64,000 bases of DNA from Lycorma delicatula (lineage: Eukaryota; Arthropoda; Insecta; Hemiptera; Fulgoridae). Positions 20,926-31,459 of this stretch are shown here, one piece after another. The stretch covers positions 51,057,946 through 51,121,945 of the forward strand of contig NC_134465.1 in NCBI RefSeq assembly GCF_047948215.1, given 5' to 3'. The position numbers were made by a program, and so were the translations under genes. A model generated the notes under the pieces. It did not search any database, was not told where the DNA came from, and was given only the letters and a program-made list of their open reading frames with translations. How positions within the stretch are numbered: position 1 is the first letter of the stretch; the number at the start of each line of letters is the position of its first letter.

Positions 20926-21704
20926 GCATTTTTATTCTCTTGTGTAAGATGAAAATTCAGTTTCATTCCTCTATCCCAGCGTGCGAACGAAAGTAATACA
21001 GGTAGTTTTCTTCGAAAATTCCGTAAAATATCCAGTGATAAAAGACTTCAAAACTACTAAAAGGAAAAGAAGAGGAACACTAAGAAAAATGTTAAACGTG
21101 GTCCATAGTTGCCGTAACGAAAAATAAATTAAAAATTTCTATTGATGATGGCTAGTATATTTTTAATAAAATTTATAATAATAAACAAAATAAAATAGGA
21201 AAATTGATTAAAACTCCAGATGAAAATCTGAAAATCTTAATTAGTAAAATTAAAATTCCTCGGACGCATGATCCGAATGAATCTATAAAGAATAAATAAT
21301 AAAATTTTCAAATGTTTTGAAAACTAATAAGCAAAAAAGGATACATAAAGCAAATGAATAAAACCTAAAGATAAAAGAGAAGGATTGTTTGATTAGAATT
21401 ATTTTTAAAGAAATTATTTATAGTCCAATAGTTGTTATGGATTAAGGAAATTAAAACACCAGAAGGAAATGGTTAAAAGAAGAATTTTCAAAAGTACATT
21501 CCGACACATGCGTAAAAATTTTAAAGTTTATTCAAAGCAAGACATATTAAATGTGACAATTTTAACTACGTATTGAACGAAAAAAAAATTTTCAATATTA
21601 CGAAACCCAAAGAATAGAACCCAAATAGAAAAACAAAAAATAAAACCGAATTATAAAAAATTAAAATAAATTACCGAAAATCTCCTCCACCACAGTGAAG
21701 GTTA
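20926..21704. other. AT-rich spacer, nothing recognised
   Basis: A-rich on the plus strand with many short frames but none with protein-like composition. Confidence 0.5.
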
Positions 21705-22190
21705 ATAATTTATTAATAATAAATCAATATATATAAATTTAAAAAAAAAGTTAAAAAAAAATATGTACATGAAGTCGGACTCGAACCGATGTGCCTCCCC
21801 TTGTAAGATCCAAATGTTTCATTAATTAAAATTGTATTTGGCTATAACTCTGGAACTAATGAAAGTACCACTTATGACCATGTCGTTGAAAAGCTCTCAA
21901 TGAGGGCTTATTACTGCAGTTAAGAAAAAATCTTCTTTTTTGGACACTTTTGGTTTAGTCGATTGCAATCAAAATGGGAGATGCACAACTAGATGTTACA
22001 ACAGACCTAAATCCAAAATTTCAACATCCTACGGCTAATCGTTTTTGTTATACGAGATGCATACGTAAGTACAGACGTCATGTCGAACTAGTCAAAATGG
22101 ATTCAGGGATGGTCAAAATGAATATTTCCGTTGAAATCTGAAAACCGAAATTTTTTCGCGATTATAATAATTACGTTACTTCGTACTTGA
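21705..22190 (-). repeat. Family A repeat, copy 5 (lacks the TCCACAT end)
   Basis: Covers TTATTAATAATAAATCAATA through CCTCCCCTTGTAAGATCC, GGGCTTATTACTGCAG, ATGCACAACTAGATGTTACA and TTCGCGATTATAAT to TACTTCGTAC. The AT-rich third with the GGAAGTCATG end is missing. Confidence 0.85.
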
Positions 22191-23084
22191 AATCTCGATG
22201 TACTGAGGATGACCTTTTTCTACAGCCTCACCAGCTTGACCTTTTAAAGTTGAAAATTTAATGACATCAATGCCTTATATATACTAATAGAAGTAATGTG
22301 ACTAAGTTTGGTGAAAATCGGTTCACCAGATCTGCAGATATTAGGTAATTTAGAAATCAACAGCGAAAACAAATAATTACATAAGAACATTAACATCTGA
22401 AAAATTTTCATTTTGTTTTTTGGGTTACTTAGGTTCAAAATGTCAAAATCCGATGTAAACTGCATATGCCCAATTTAGACCGATTACAATACTTTCTCTT
22501 ATAGAGCTATAGCTCTGTTATAGCGCTATGTAGACTGGAAAGGAAAAGTAAAAAAAATTAATAATTATGAAAATTACCCCACTTATTTTTTTAAAAAAAA
22601 TTTGTTCAAAATGTAACACCATCAATGATCTATTTTTTTTTATTAATTTTTGTAATTAACTTATGTTGCACCAAACCAAAGATATTTATTAAAATACAAG
22701 TCAGTAAATGTATACGTAAATCTTTCGGAAATTTGTATAACTTTTTTTGTTTTTTTAACTTATGGGGACTTGAAACGATAACATTTTCAAAATCTTACAT
22801 ACCCAAAATGGTGGCCGATCGCTCTTTATAACTATGCTACAGTAGCAATAGAATTATATTTGAAAATTTAACTGCAAAAATATTGATATTTTTTAAAAGC
22901 TTAAAAAGAAATCTATTTAAATTTAAATATTTATTAATTAGATGACGTAATAAGGAAAACAGTTAATAATAAATATATACTTTTAATTAATAGAAGAAAA
23001 CGGCAAATAAAATAGGCGCATTAATGATTATTAACGTAATGTTATATGGTGCTTTAATAGCGGTATAATGTAGCAAGAACAGTA
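22191..23084. other. Spacer, nothing firmly recognised
   Basis: 22200-22500 is a mixed-composition block (TTTGGTGAAAATCGGTTCAC) typical of interspersed repeats, but no second copy is seen here. The rest is AT-rich. The 68-codon frame at 22625-22831 is unlikely to be real. Confidence 0.45.
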
Positions 23085-23345
23085 GTTAGCATAGTCAGAC
23101 AGCGCAATCCGACAGTTATATTAGTAACTAACTAACTGCGTTGTATTCCTATTATGTTCTGTTGAGCTGGAACTAGTCGAGTAGTTTTTCGGTTGTTTGC
23201 GCATCATATCGCCGACAACCGTCAGTAGTGAACATGCTTATTTTTGTTGCGGTATGTTGTTTGTTTGTTACTTGTGTTAATCAGTGCATCTATTTAGTTT
23301 AGTTTGGTGTATTATTCTAATACAAAACTATGATTTGGGACCAGG
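23085..23345 (+). promoter_or_regulatory. Possible promoter and first exon of a host transcript (speculative)
   Basis: This block is GC-richer than its surroundings, not repeated in the window and free of transposon motifs. It ends AAAACT-ATG-ATT-TGG-GAC followed by CAG|GTAATATAT, i.e. a start codon in a fair insect context and a consensus-like splice donor 15 bases later. A TCAGT initiator-like sequence is present at about 23281 and again near 23222. No downstream exon can be identified, and chance is a serious alternative. Confidence 0.25.
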
Positions 23346-23585
23346 TAATATATTTATTTCATTTAATTATTTTTTTATAAAGAAAATTGATGATTCTTTT
23401 CAAGTTACGTAGTTTTCAAAGATTAGCGATGATCTTCTTAAACCAAATTAGCACGGTTGATTTTTTTTCCTTTACTTATTTCGTCTTAAATTAGCTTTGA
23501 CGTGTATTTTATATTAATACACGTAATAATTGTGTAATCAGAAGCTATACAACTGAAAAAAAGATATAACACTATATATATGATT

Positions 23586-23589
23586 GTGT

Positions 23590-23684
<95 letters not shown>
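23586..23684. repeat. (TG)n microsatellite, about 100 bp
   Basis: Pure TG/GT repeat. The reverse strand would read as His-Thr repeats, an artefact. Confidence 0.98.
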
Positions 23685-23687
<3 letters not shown>

Positions 23688-24416
23688 GATTAAATAAAAT
23701 ATATGATTTGTAATTCTTTTCAATTAACGAAATTTTTAAAGTTATTTTAAATTCCAGTCTATAACTTAATCCAACATATAAATTTAACTTCATGCTAATT
23801 AGCGAGTTAAAATATTATACAGATATCTTTGAACTGAAATCAGTTGTAAATGTTAATATGAGTTAAAAACGTTCGGGATGGGTTATGCAATCTTTTTTTT
23901 TTTAAATATTTAAATCTATTTAATTCAATATTGAAGTATTTTATAAATAATGCATTGTTTTACAAAAGAATTGATGAAGCATTTCAGATATAAAATTTAT
24001 ACAATTTAAAAGTTTTTTTCTCTTAAAGTAATGATGTTACTACATAATCAATTCCTTTGTAAATAGGTATCACGTATTACATTGAATATCCACTGGATTT
24101 CGGTTTGTTTGCCATGTTGATATGCAATCGTGTATTTAGTTCAATGAATGCGATTGAGGGAAATTACTTCACTCCTTATTTTACCATTACTTATCTGTTA
24201 TTGGGTTGTTATTATTCTTGAAAATGTTATGTAATTTTAATGAGTAACTTATGATTCATGATAGATCACCTGTAATTAATACAATTGTATCATTTAATGT
24301 ACTTGTAGCATTTAATATACATCATTGAAATAATTTAATATACATTTATGAAATTTCATTATATGGCTAGTTGGCTAGTTAAGTTGGGGGGTATTTTTTT
24401 GTTAAACGTTTTAAAG
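23685..24416. other. AT-rich spacer, nothing recognised
   Basis: No ORF, repeat or RNA signal found. Confidence 0.55.
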
Positions 24417-24880
24417 GTCCACCGGGCTAGTCTAGTAGTTAACTTGTCGTCGCAAGACAGTTGTTTAATAGCTGATTTTCGAAGTTGAAGGTTCTGAGGT
24501 TAAAATCCTAGTAAAGGTTAGTTGCATTTCTACGGATGTGAATACTAGACAGTGGATACCGATGTACTTTGGTTGTTGGGGTTCAGTTAATCACACGTTT
24601 CAGGGTCGGTCTGAGTCTGTATAAGACTACATCTGATTTATATATAATACGCATCAACTTCATCTCATTTGGCCGAGGGGGTGTTTGCTTATTGTTCACT
24701 AAGTGAACAGATTGAAACGTACACATAGAAAAAAAATTTTGAAAAAAAATTGGAAGAGAAACTGGAAAAATAGGTTCGGACAGGGCAGTTATATTCCATG
24801 AATTTGTTATAATAAAGACCTTTTTTTATAATATTGAAAAATTCACACAAAATAAATTTAAAAAAGTATTTTTTTCCAAT
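24417..24880 (+). repeat. SINE1-long, copy 1 (tRNA-like head plus extended 3' part)
   Basis: Head: TCCACCGGGCTAGTCTAGTA with an A-box-like TAGTCTAGTAGTTAAC, and GAGGTTAAAATCCTAGTAAA as a decayed B box. Body: GATACCGATGTACTTTGG, TTCAGTTAATCACACGTTTC. The 3' part (about 24660-24880) includes the palindrome TGTTCACTAAGTGAACA and GGTTCGGACAGGGCAGTTAT. The same ~455 bp order recurs at 34706-35165, so the extension belongs to the element. Confidence 0.85.
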
Positions 24881-25054
24881 ATAATTCTTATAATGTAGGC
24901 GTTATTCAAATAGTAATATCTGCATTTTTTAATTGTCACCAGAAGAAAGGTTTTTTAACACAACTTATATATATATTATATATTAATTTTGAAAAACTCC
25001 GTTTATAAGGAGGTAGTAACGGGAATTGGAAAATTTAAAAAAATTAAAATCCTA

Positions 25055-25345
25055 TATCTCAACAACCATTCGTATTTTAAGATTATAAAATTTTTACTCT
25101 AGATTTCTTGAGAACTACTAAAAAAGAGTTCTGAGAACTATTTTTTTTTTTTTTAAATTTTTTTAGGTCAGATTTCATATGAAATCACTAATTTTACCCC
25201 TTAATTTTGTTCCTAAGAATTACAATGTGGCATAATTTTTACTGACAGGGTGAAATTTTTTACCAGCCGACACTCGCTAAGGAAGTGTTTCTGAATCCAT
25301 GTTTGTACGAATTTTCTTCTTTATTTTCATCAGTAGATTGTCCTG
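25055..25345 (+). repeat. Family C repeat, copy 4
   Basis: Blocks TCTAGATTTCTTGAGAACTA, AGGTCAGATTTCATATGAAA, TTACCCCTTAATTTTG, GCATAATTTTTACTGACAGG, CCGACACTCGCTAAGGAAG and TAGATTGTCCTG in the family order. Confidence 0.7.
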
Positions 25346-25599
25346 TTTAGGACAAATGTAACAAACGTTTATTTGTTACATTATCCGTGAACGTACAAGT
25401 AATATATAAATGTAATCTGTTTATTATTGTATTGCAAACCATTACTAAGCAATGGGCACTTCAGCACTTTAGGTGGTACCGCAGTGGCTTAGTATTAGCC
25501 TGAACTAATTTGCAAAGTTTTGGGTTATTGCTAATTTCACTCGATATAACCATTTTTATAACCATTTATATTTATTTATTTTATAGATAGATACAGTCT

Positions 25600-25705
25600 A
25601 ACAAAACTTAACCTACGCTCGCTTCGCGCGCTAACCTTACCTAATTAACACAGTAATGTTTTGAGTATTTAAATAATAAATTCAGTAATTATTGCAGTTA
25701 TTATT
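25600..25705. repeat. Family D repeat fragment
   Basis: Shares CTCGCTTCGCGCGCTAACCT and GTATTTAAATAATAAATTCA with the D copies at 15.65 and 54.53 kb. Only the first third is present. Confidence 0.5.
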
Positions 25706-25717
25706 TTTTGTTTATTT

Positions 25718-25865
25718 AACCTCCAGGATCATCGTTAGGTATGCTTCAGAGGATGAGATGAATGATTTGTAGCGTGTATGAAAATGCCATGCCTGACCGG
25801 GATTCGAACCCGGGACCTCCGGATGAAAGGCCGAACGCTATCACTCGCGCCACGAAGGCCGGCAT
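25718..25865 (-). repeat. SINE2 (tRNA-derived), nearly complete
   Basis: Read on the minus strand it begins GGCCTTCGTGGCGCGAGTGA (A box TGGCGCGAGTGATAG) and has an excellent B box in GGGTTCGAATCCCGG. After the tRNA-like head come ATACACGCTACAAATC and a tail TCATCCTCTGAAGCATACC ending CCTGGAGG. The tail, but not the head, matches SINE1. Pol III transcription and LINE-driven mobilisation are inferred from family knowledge. Confidence 0.88.
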
Positions 25866-25948
25866 GTATTATTATATAAATAATCAGAACATTACTGAAA
25901 ATTAGTCGAGGTTAGCGAGTTTAGCGTAATTTTGGTTAATTTACAAGA

Positions 25949-26732
25949 GGTTATCTCTAAAGTAAAGACGTGTTTCATTTTTTAAAAAATTATTCTGAAA
26001 ACTTTATAAATTTTTTTATTTCTCTTAAACTATATAACTTATACTACTTCTCTATATAATCGCCACATAAATTAAGACATTTATCGTAACGATACACCAG
26101 CTTCAATATACCCTCGTCGTTTATTCTCCCGCCAGTCCACTGATTAACAGCATTTTTAAGTTCATCCTCAATTCATCACATGTTGAACCCGCAACATGTG
26201 GACGTGTACTATCGTGCAGCAGGATGACGCAGTCGGTCAACCGCCTACGTCGCCGATTTTGAATGACGCGCCGTAACTTACGTAGAGTTCGCAGTAAGCT
26301 TCTACATTTATAGTCGTTTCACGTGTAAACCCACCGGGTTGATCTAGTGATGAACGCGTCTTCCCAAATCAGCTGATTTGGAAGTCGAGAGTTCCAGCGT
26401 TCAAGTCTTAGTAAAGCCAGATATTTTTACACGGATTTGAATAGTAGATCGTGGATACCGGTGTTCTTTGGTGGTGGTTGGGTTTCAATTAACCACACAT
26501 CTCAGGAATGGTCGAACTGAGAATGTACAAGACTACACTTCATTTACACTCATACATATCATCCTCTGAAGAATTATCTTAACGGTAGTTACCAGAGGCT
26601 AAACAGGACTAGACCAACCCGGTGGGTTTGACAACAATGCTGTGTATGCATTACTAGCGTGGCCATGAACGACACAGGTTCGCCAACCTTAAGGAGAGAA
26701 ATTTCCCAGCGGTCTTTACTTTAGAGATATCC
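25949..26732 (-). mobile_element. Mariner-like element remnant with inverted ends, containing a SINE
   Basis: The left end GGTTATCTCTAAAGTAAAGA at 25949 and the right end read in reverse from 26732, GGATATCTCTAAAGTAAAGA, form inverted repeats. Between them the minus strand has LRKLRRVIQNRRRRRLTDCV, ILLHDSTRPHVAGSTCDEL (cognate of the catalytic HDNARPH motif; the Asp is retained) and KLVYRYDKCLNLCGDYIEK, the usual mariner C-terminus. The part between HDxxRPH and the C-terminus is deleted and SINE1 (26326-26630) splits the N-terminal side. Not functional. Confidence 0.8.
26326..26630 (+). repeat. SINE1 (tRNA-derived), complete, with an inverted head fragment at its 3' end
   Basis: The head AAACCCACCGGGTTGATCTA is followed by A-box-like GATCTAGTGATGAACGCG and a B box in GCGTTCAAGTCTTAG, then GATCGTGGATACCGGTGTTC, GGTTTCAATTAACCACACAT and the tail CATCCTCTGAAGAATTATCT to GAGGCTAAACAGGA. 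Directly after the tail, 26609-26629 reads CTAGACCAACCCGGTGGGTT, the reverse complement of a SINE1 head, so the copy is bounded by inverted heads. Confidence 0.9.
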
Positions 26733-26892
26733 GTAGTATATCTATAATTATAAGCAACAAAGTTTTGGGTTATTTTCTAAATAATCAAGTTTTTTATTAC
26801 TGTTTCGACTATCCGTAGTATATCTATAATTATAAGCAACAAAGTTTTGGGTTATTTTCTAAATAATCAAGTTTTTTATTACTGTTTCGACT
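26729..26892. repeat. 82 bp tandem duplication
   Basis: ATCCGTAGTATATCTATAAT starts at 26729 and again at 26811. Each unit runs 82 bp to TGTTTCGACT and the two look identical. The duplication starts exactly at the edge of the mariner remnant's right end. Confidence 0.95.
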
Positions 26893-28229
26893 AATTATTA
26901 ATTAATCGAGGTTAGCGAAAGAAATTTTTTCAAACTGCGGTACACCCTAAAGTGCACAAGTGCCAAGCAACATCTACAATAAAAAAAAAATCAAATATTA
27001 ATAACTTCTGATCAGTTCAAAATATCTGGTTGATTTCATTTAGCGTTTTCCTTTATTATATATGAAACCTTTTGTATTTTTAACAGTGGTTTTTAGGAGC
27101 ATGATAATTTGATTTTTTTTTTTTTAAATTAAACTAATATTTTTAAGCTTTTCATAATTCTTAAAGCCAATTTCTAGGTTAAGGAATTATAGAATTTGAA
27201 ACTAGTTATTTTTTTGATTGATGAATTAGTTCAGATTGATGAAGTGAATATGGAAATAGAATTTTGTAGCGTATGAAAAATCACATACCAGATCGATGTT
27301 CGAACCCGGAACATTCGAATTCGAACAAAACCGAGACGTTACCATCTGCCATTGAAATCGGCAATTTTATCTTCATTTTTTATTTTTTATTTTCATGTTT
27401 TTTTTTTTGTTTTTTTTTTATAAAAGAAAGTTTTATATCTACTTTTTACGGGTTCATATATTTTGAATGGTACAATGTTGTCACTTTTCTATATTTTATT
27501 TTATTATTGGTATTTCTTTTTATATATATTTTTATCACTTATGATTTAAAAATATATTTCATCATTTTTCCTTCCATTATCAAATTAAGTTGCTTTCATT
27601 TGAGATATAACAAACCAGTTTTTATTTCATAGAAATTATCTTCGTACTTTTTTGATTAAAGTAATACTTTAAATGTTTTTTCGGTTCTTTTGTCAATAAT
27701 TTTAGATAAAACCATATTTTTAAAAGTTTTGTTTTTGTTGAAATTATTTTTTCTTTTACAGAAAAACATTAAAGAAATAAATTTTTAAAATATTTTTTGA
27801 TAATTTAATTAAAATTATAATCATATGAAAATTGATTAATTACGATTAAATAAAAGACCGTCCATTTAAACTATAAATCAAATAAAATAATGTCTATCGA
27901 TTGGTTTGTACTTTTTGCCTTTAAATTAAAGTTTAAAATACATTTTAACATTTTTTTTTATTTATAATTAATTACTTTTTGAAAGAAAAATTTCAATATT
28001 GATGTAAAATCACAATATTTAAGTGATTTACCGATTTCTAAAGCGGAATGGTAATTTCTATGCTTATCATTCGAAGGTTCTGGGTTTAACTCCCGGTAGT
28101 CAAGGCATAACATTTTTCACCCGCTATAAAAGATTCATTTTTTATTGTCATACATGGCATATATAAATATTTAGTCCAATAATAAAAATTAATAAAATTA
28201 TTTTTGAAAAATGTAATTTTCACCGGTTA
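26893..28229. other. AT-rich spacer with two decayed SINE2 copies
   Basis: SINE2-like heads occur at 27262-27370 (minus; GTTCGAACCCGGAAC and ACCATCTGCCATTGAAATCG) and 28035-28140 (plus; AAGCGGAATGGTAATTTC and GGTTCTGGGTTTAACTCCCG). The long hydrophobic frame at 27273-27632 is T-rich low complexity starting in the SINE, not a gene. Confidence 0.65.
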
Positions 28230-28585
28230 AAAAAATCTGTTGTGGACACCTTCCTTGTTAAACTACATATTCACTTTTTTTTTAAAAAGCACATAACCTT
28301 ATATTTCACTAATAACTTCGATATTTCGTCATCCTTTTTCTTATTAATGTTATTATTGAATTATTATTTATTGTAATTTTTTTACAATCAGATGTTAATA
28401 ATTATTAATAAATCAGTATATTTAAATTAAAAAAAAAGGAGGTAAAGTCAGATTCGAATCAAATTTGACTTCCCCTTATAAAATCCAAATATTTCATTAG
28501 TTAAAATTTCATTTGGCTATAATTCTGGAACCAATAAAAATAAGTATAACAATGTTTTCGAAAAATTGTTGTAAAAATAAATGTT
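28230..28585 (-). repeat. Family A repeat, copy 6 (truncated)
   Basis: Starts CTGTTGTGGACACCTTCCTT and reaches CTTCCCCTTATAAAATCC and ATAATTCTGGAACCAATAAA, then ends. The half containing the 5' hairpin is missing. Confidence 0.82.
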
Positions 28586-29271
28586 GTGTTGTTTTAAATA
28601 AATTATAAAAACTGCGCCTCGATTTTATTTAACTAAATATTTTTATTACTTTTAATTTTAAAATTTAATAATTATTACATTTATTTATTTTTTATTCATT
28701 AGATATTTATATTAGTTATTTTTTACTTTTCAATGCATTTTTATATTTGTTAATATATTATATTTTTTTGTTTAAAATTCTCAATCTGATTTAATTCATA
28801 TTTTTTTTACTTTTTAGAGGGTTTTTCTAATTTGTTTCATTTTTTTTATTAATGTTAATATTAATATTAGTTAAATAAAAGCTTTTTTATATGTAATCAA
28901 ATATATTTTTGTAATTTTTTTTTTGCTTATTTGTATTCTTTTTTAAGTTTATTTAGAGTTACTTTTTATCCCCATGCGTCTTCAATTTTTTTAAATATCT
29001 TATAACCTTTTAACAGTGATATGTTACTTGACTTGTTAAATTTCGTATCTACATATTTCGGATTACATTTATAGAAACAATAGTTATATATTTTATTTCT
29101 TTATACAGCTAAAACTAGCTAAAATCATTATTATTCTCAATACTGATGTATATATATACTTCAGGAATAAAAATGTCTTTCATCAAATAACAGTACCAAT
29201 GTTCCGTATTATAATAACAAATAATAATACTTATGTTAGTTTTTTTCCTCCTATATATTTTTTTTCATTTT

Positions 29272-29302
<31 letters not shown>

Positions 29303-29661
29303 GTTATATGGCTGGTATAAGACTGAGATGAAAGTAAGTATTCGATAAGATTCTGAAATGAAATACGAGTTTCCATTTGGGAAAATGTGTTTTCAACAGT
29401 TCAACAGTCAAGGGAAATTACGAGGTAAAAATGAAATGCATTATCTTTCGTTAGTTTGATGTATTTATGACCTACGTTGAAAATTTATGATCAATTATTT
29501 ATTTAAATAATAACTTTTTTCTTTTAATAAAATTTGTTATGTTCATAAAATTTAGTTATCTGATACAATAAGGTAATTTCAACGTATTAGTTTTTATAAT
29601 ACTTTTCATTTTTAGACCACTTCAAAAAAGGAAAAAGATTCTTTATTTGATCTATATATAT

Positions 29662-29713
<52 letters not shown>

Positions 29714-30137
29714 TTTTTATGTGTGTGATGTATATTTAAGCTTTAATCTTTAGCTAATGGACCGATATCAATGATTCTTCTTGTTTTTTCTCTTTTTTTT
29801 AATAGAAAACATTCCTCTAATGGTTTACTTCTTGTGTTTTTTACACCATTTTTTTTTACTCAGAGAAGCTTTTTTTAGTAGATTTACTCATATTTTAATA
29901 TAAAATAAAAAAAACCAATATCGACTTAAAAAAAATATTTTAAAAAATAAAAAAAAAGGTGGTAAAAGTTATTACATGATTTTCCCGAATACGACGTCGT
30001 CATGTAATACACCTTACACAAATTTTCCATTGTTCTGCAGTTTTTCAAATTGCATGTTTGTAATTGAAAAACGAAATGAATATGACTTTTATTTAAGAAT
30101 ATAAATTTAAAAGAAAATTGTTTAAAAATATTTAAAA
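28586..30137. other. Very AT-rich spacer with (AT)n runs
   Basis: Microsatellites (AT)n at about 29278-29302 and 29668-29705. No protein-like ORF; frames are T-rich artefacts. Confidence 0.6.
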
Positions 30138-31415
30138 AAATCGATGTGAACACCACATAACTACCTTTTACGCCTATTAAATCATATACACATTTTCTTT
30201 TAAAATGAAAAGTACAAAAAATTTTATTTCATTATTAATTACTGATATTTTTTCATATTTTGTTTTTTTTTTTAATTGTTATTATTGAATTATTATTATT
30301 GTAAAACTTTTTTTACAATCACAGGTTAATATCTATATATATAAAAATTAATGTTTGTCTGTCTGTATGTCTCTTATGCCTTCCTAAAACGTTCATCCGA
30401 TTGCGATGAAACTTTGATGAGTTGTGCGCACGCACGCAAAGGTTTCTGGATTAGTCTGGATCCGGTAGGTGGCGCTGGGATCGAGATATTTGGGAAGATT
30501 GCTGGTTCTATTTGGCTCATATTCAAATTATATTATTAATTACGTAAAAAGAAATATTTTTTGCGAAAAATGGAAAAGAGAAATAGGGAGAAAGGGAAGA
30601 AAAGAAAAAGGGAAGATGGAGAAAGGGTAAAGGGAAAGGTTAAATTTTGCGAAGTTCCATTATGTTCAGTTTTTATAATGTTTTATAAAAATATCATTTA
30701 TGTTCATTTAACCTATATTTACTCAAATCTAGCAATGGCGAAGCATTGCGGGTCAACTAGTTTGTTAATAAATCAATATATTTAAAGTAAAAAAAAAGTT
30801 AAAAAAAACGGAACTGAAATCGAATTCGAACTGTTGTAAGCCTTTCCCTTGTAAGATCCAAATATTTCATTAATTTAAATTTTATTTGGCTATAACTCTG
30901 GAACCAATGAAATAAGTACCACTTATGATATATAGTTGAAAAGTTCTCAATGAGGGCTTATTCCTGCGCTTAATAAAAACTCCAAAATCCAGATGTTTTG
31001 GATTTTGGGCTTTTTTTGGTCACTTTTGGTCTAGTCAATTGCAATCAGAAGGAACGATGCACAATTAGATGTTACATGTTAGTTAGATATTTTTTGTTTA
31101 GCAAAAAAGTTATGCAAAATACCCAAAATCATAAAAAGTTGTATTTTAGGATTTTTTTGGTTATTTTTGATCAAGTCGATTACAATAAAAAGGGAAAGTG
31201 CATAACTAAGATGTTACAGCAGTTCTAAATCCAAAATTTCAATATCCTACGGCAAATCGTTTTTGACTTATTTCAAGATACATACATACATACCGACGTC
31301 ACGCTGAAATTAGTCAAAACCAATTCACGGATGGTCAAAATGGATATTTCCGTGACAATCTGAGAACCGAAATTTTTCGAAATCACAATACTTTTTTACT
31401 TCGTACAAGGAAGTA
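30138..31415 (-). repeat. Family A repeat, copy 7, split by a Helitron
   Basis: Two parts, 30138-30331 and 30761-31415, are collinear with one family A element in reverse. The first begins GATGTGAACACCACATAACT and stops in CACAGGTTAATA. The second resumes GTTAATAAATCAATATATTT and ends TTACTTCGTACAAGGAAGTA. The internal part also has an extra ATTTTTTGTTTAGC/ATTTTAGGATTTTTTTGG block as in copy 4. Confidence 0.88.
30332..30760 (+). mobile_element. Non-autonomous Helitron, copy 2 (429 bp)
   Basis: 5' TCTATATATATAAAAATTAA and GTTTGTCTGTCTGTATGTCT; 3' hairpin GCAATGGCGAAGCATTGC (30732-30749) followed by GGGTCAA and CTAG at 30757-30760. The flanks are A (30331) and T (30761), with no target duplication. 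It is a shorter relative of the 17.35 kb copy: the first ~170 bp match well (TTCATCCGATTGCGATGAAA, GGTGGCGCTGGGATCGAGAT) and both have a GGGAAAG-rich purine tract. No Helitron protein is encoded. Confidence 0.92.
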
Positions 31416-31459
31416 ACAAAACGGATATGGCTTTTATTTTTTATTATTTATTTATTTTT

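Noticed and set aside
23572..23793. 73-codon minus-strand protein rich in His-Thr
   Set aside because: It is the translation of a (TG)n microsatellite.
25785..25865. tRNA gene on the minus strand
   Set aside because: The A and B boxes and CCGGGTTCGAATCCCGG look tRNA-like, but the same head recurs at 53.8 and 55.6 kb attached to a conserved non-tRNA body and tail, so it is a SINE2 head.
27273..27632. 119-codon hydrophobic membrane-like protein
   Set aside because: The frame starts in a decayed SINE2 and continues through T-rich low-complexity DNA; Phe/Ile/Leu/Tyr richness follows from base composition.
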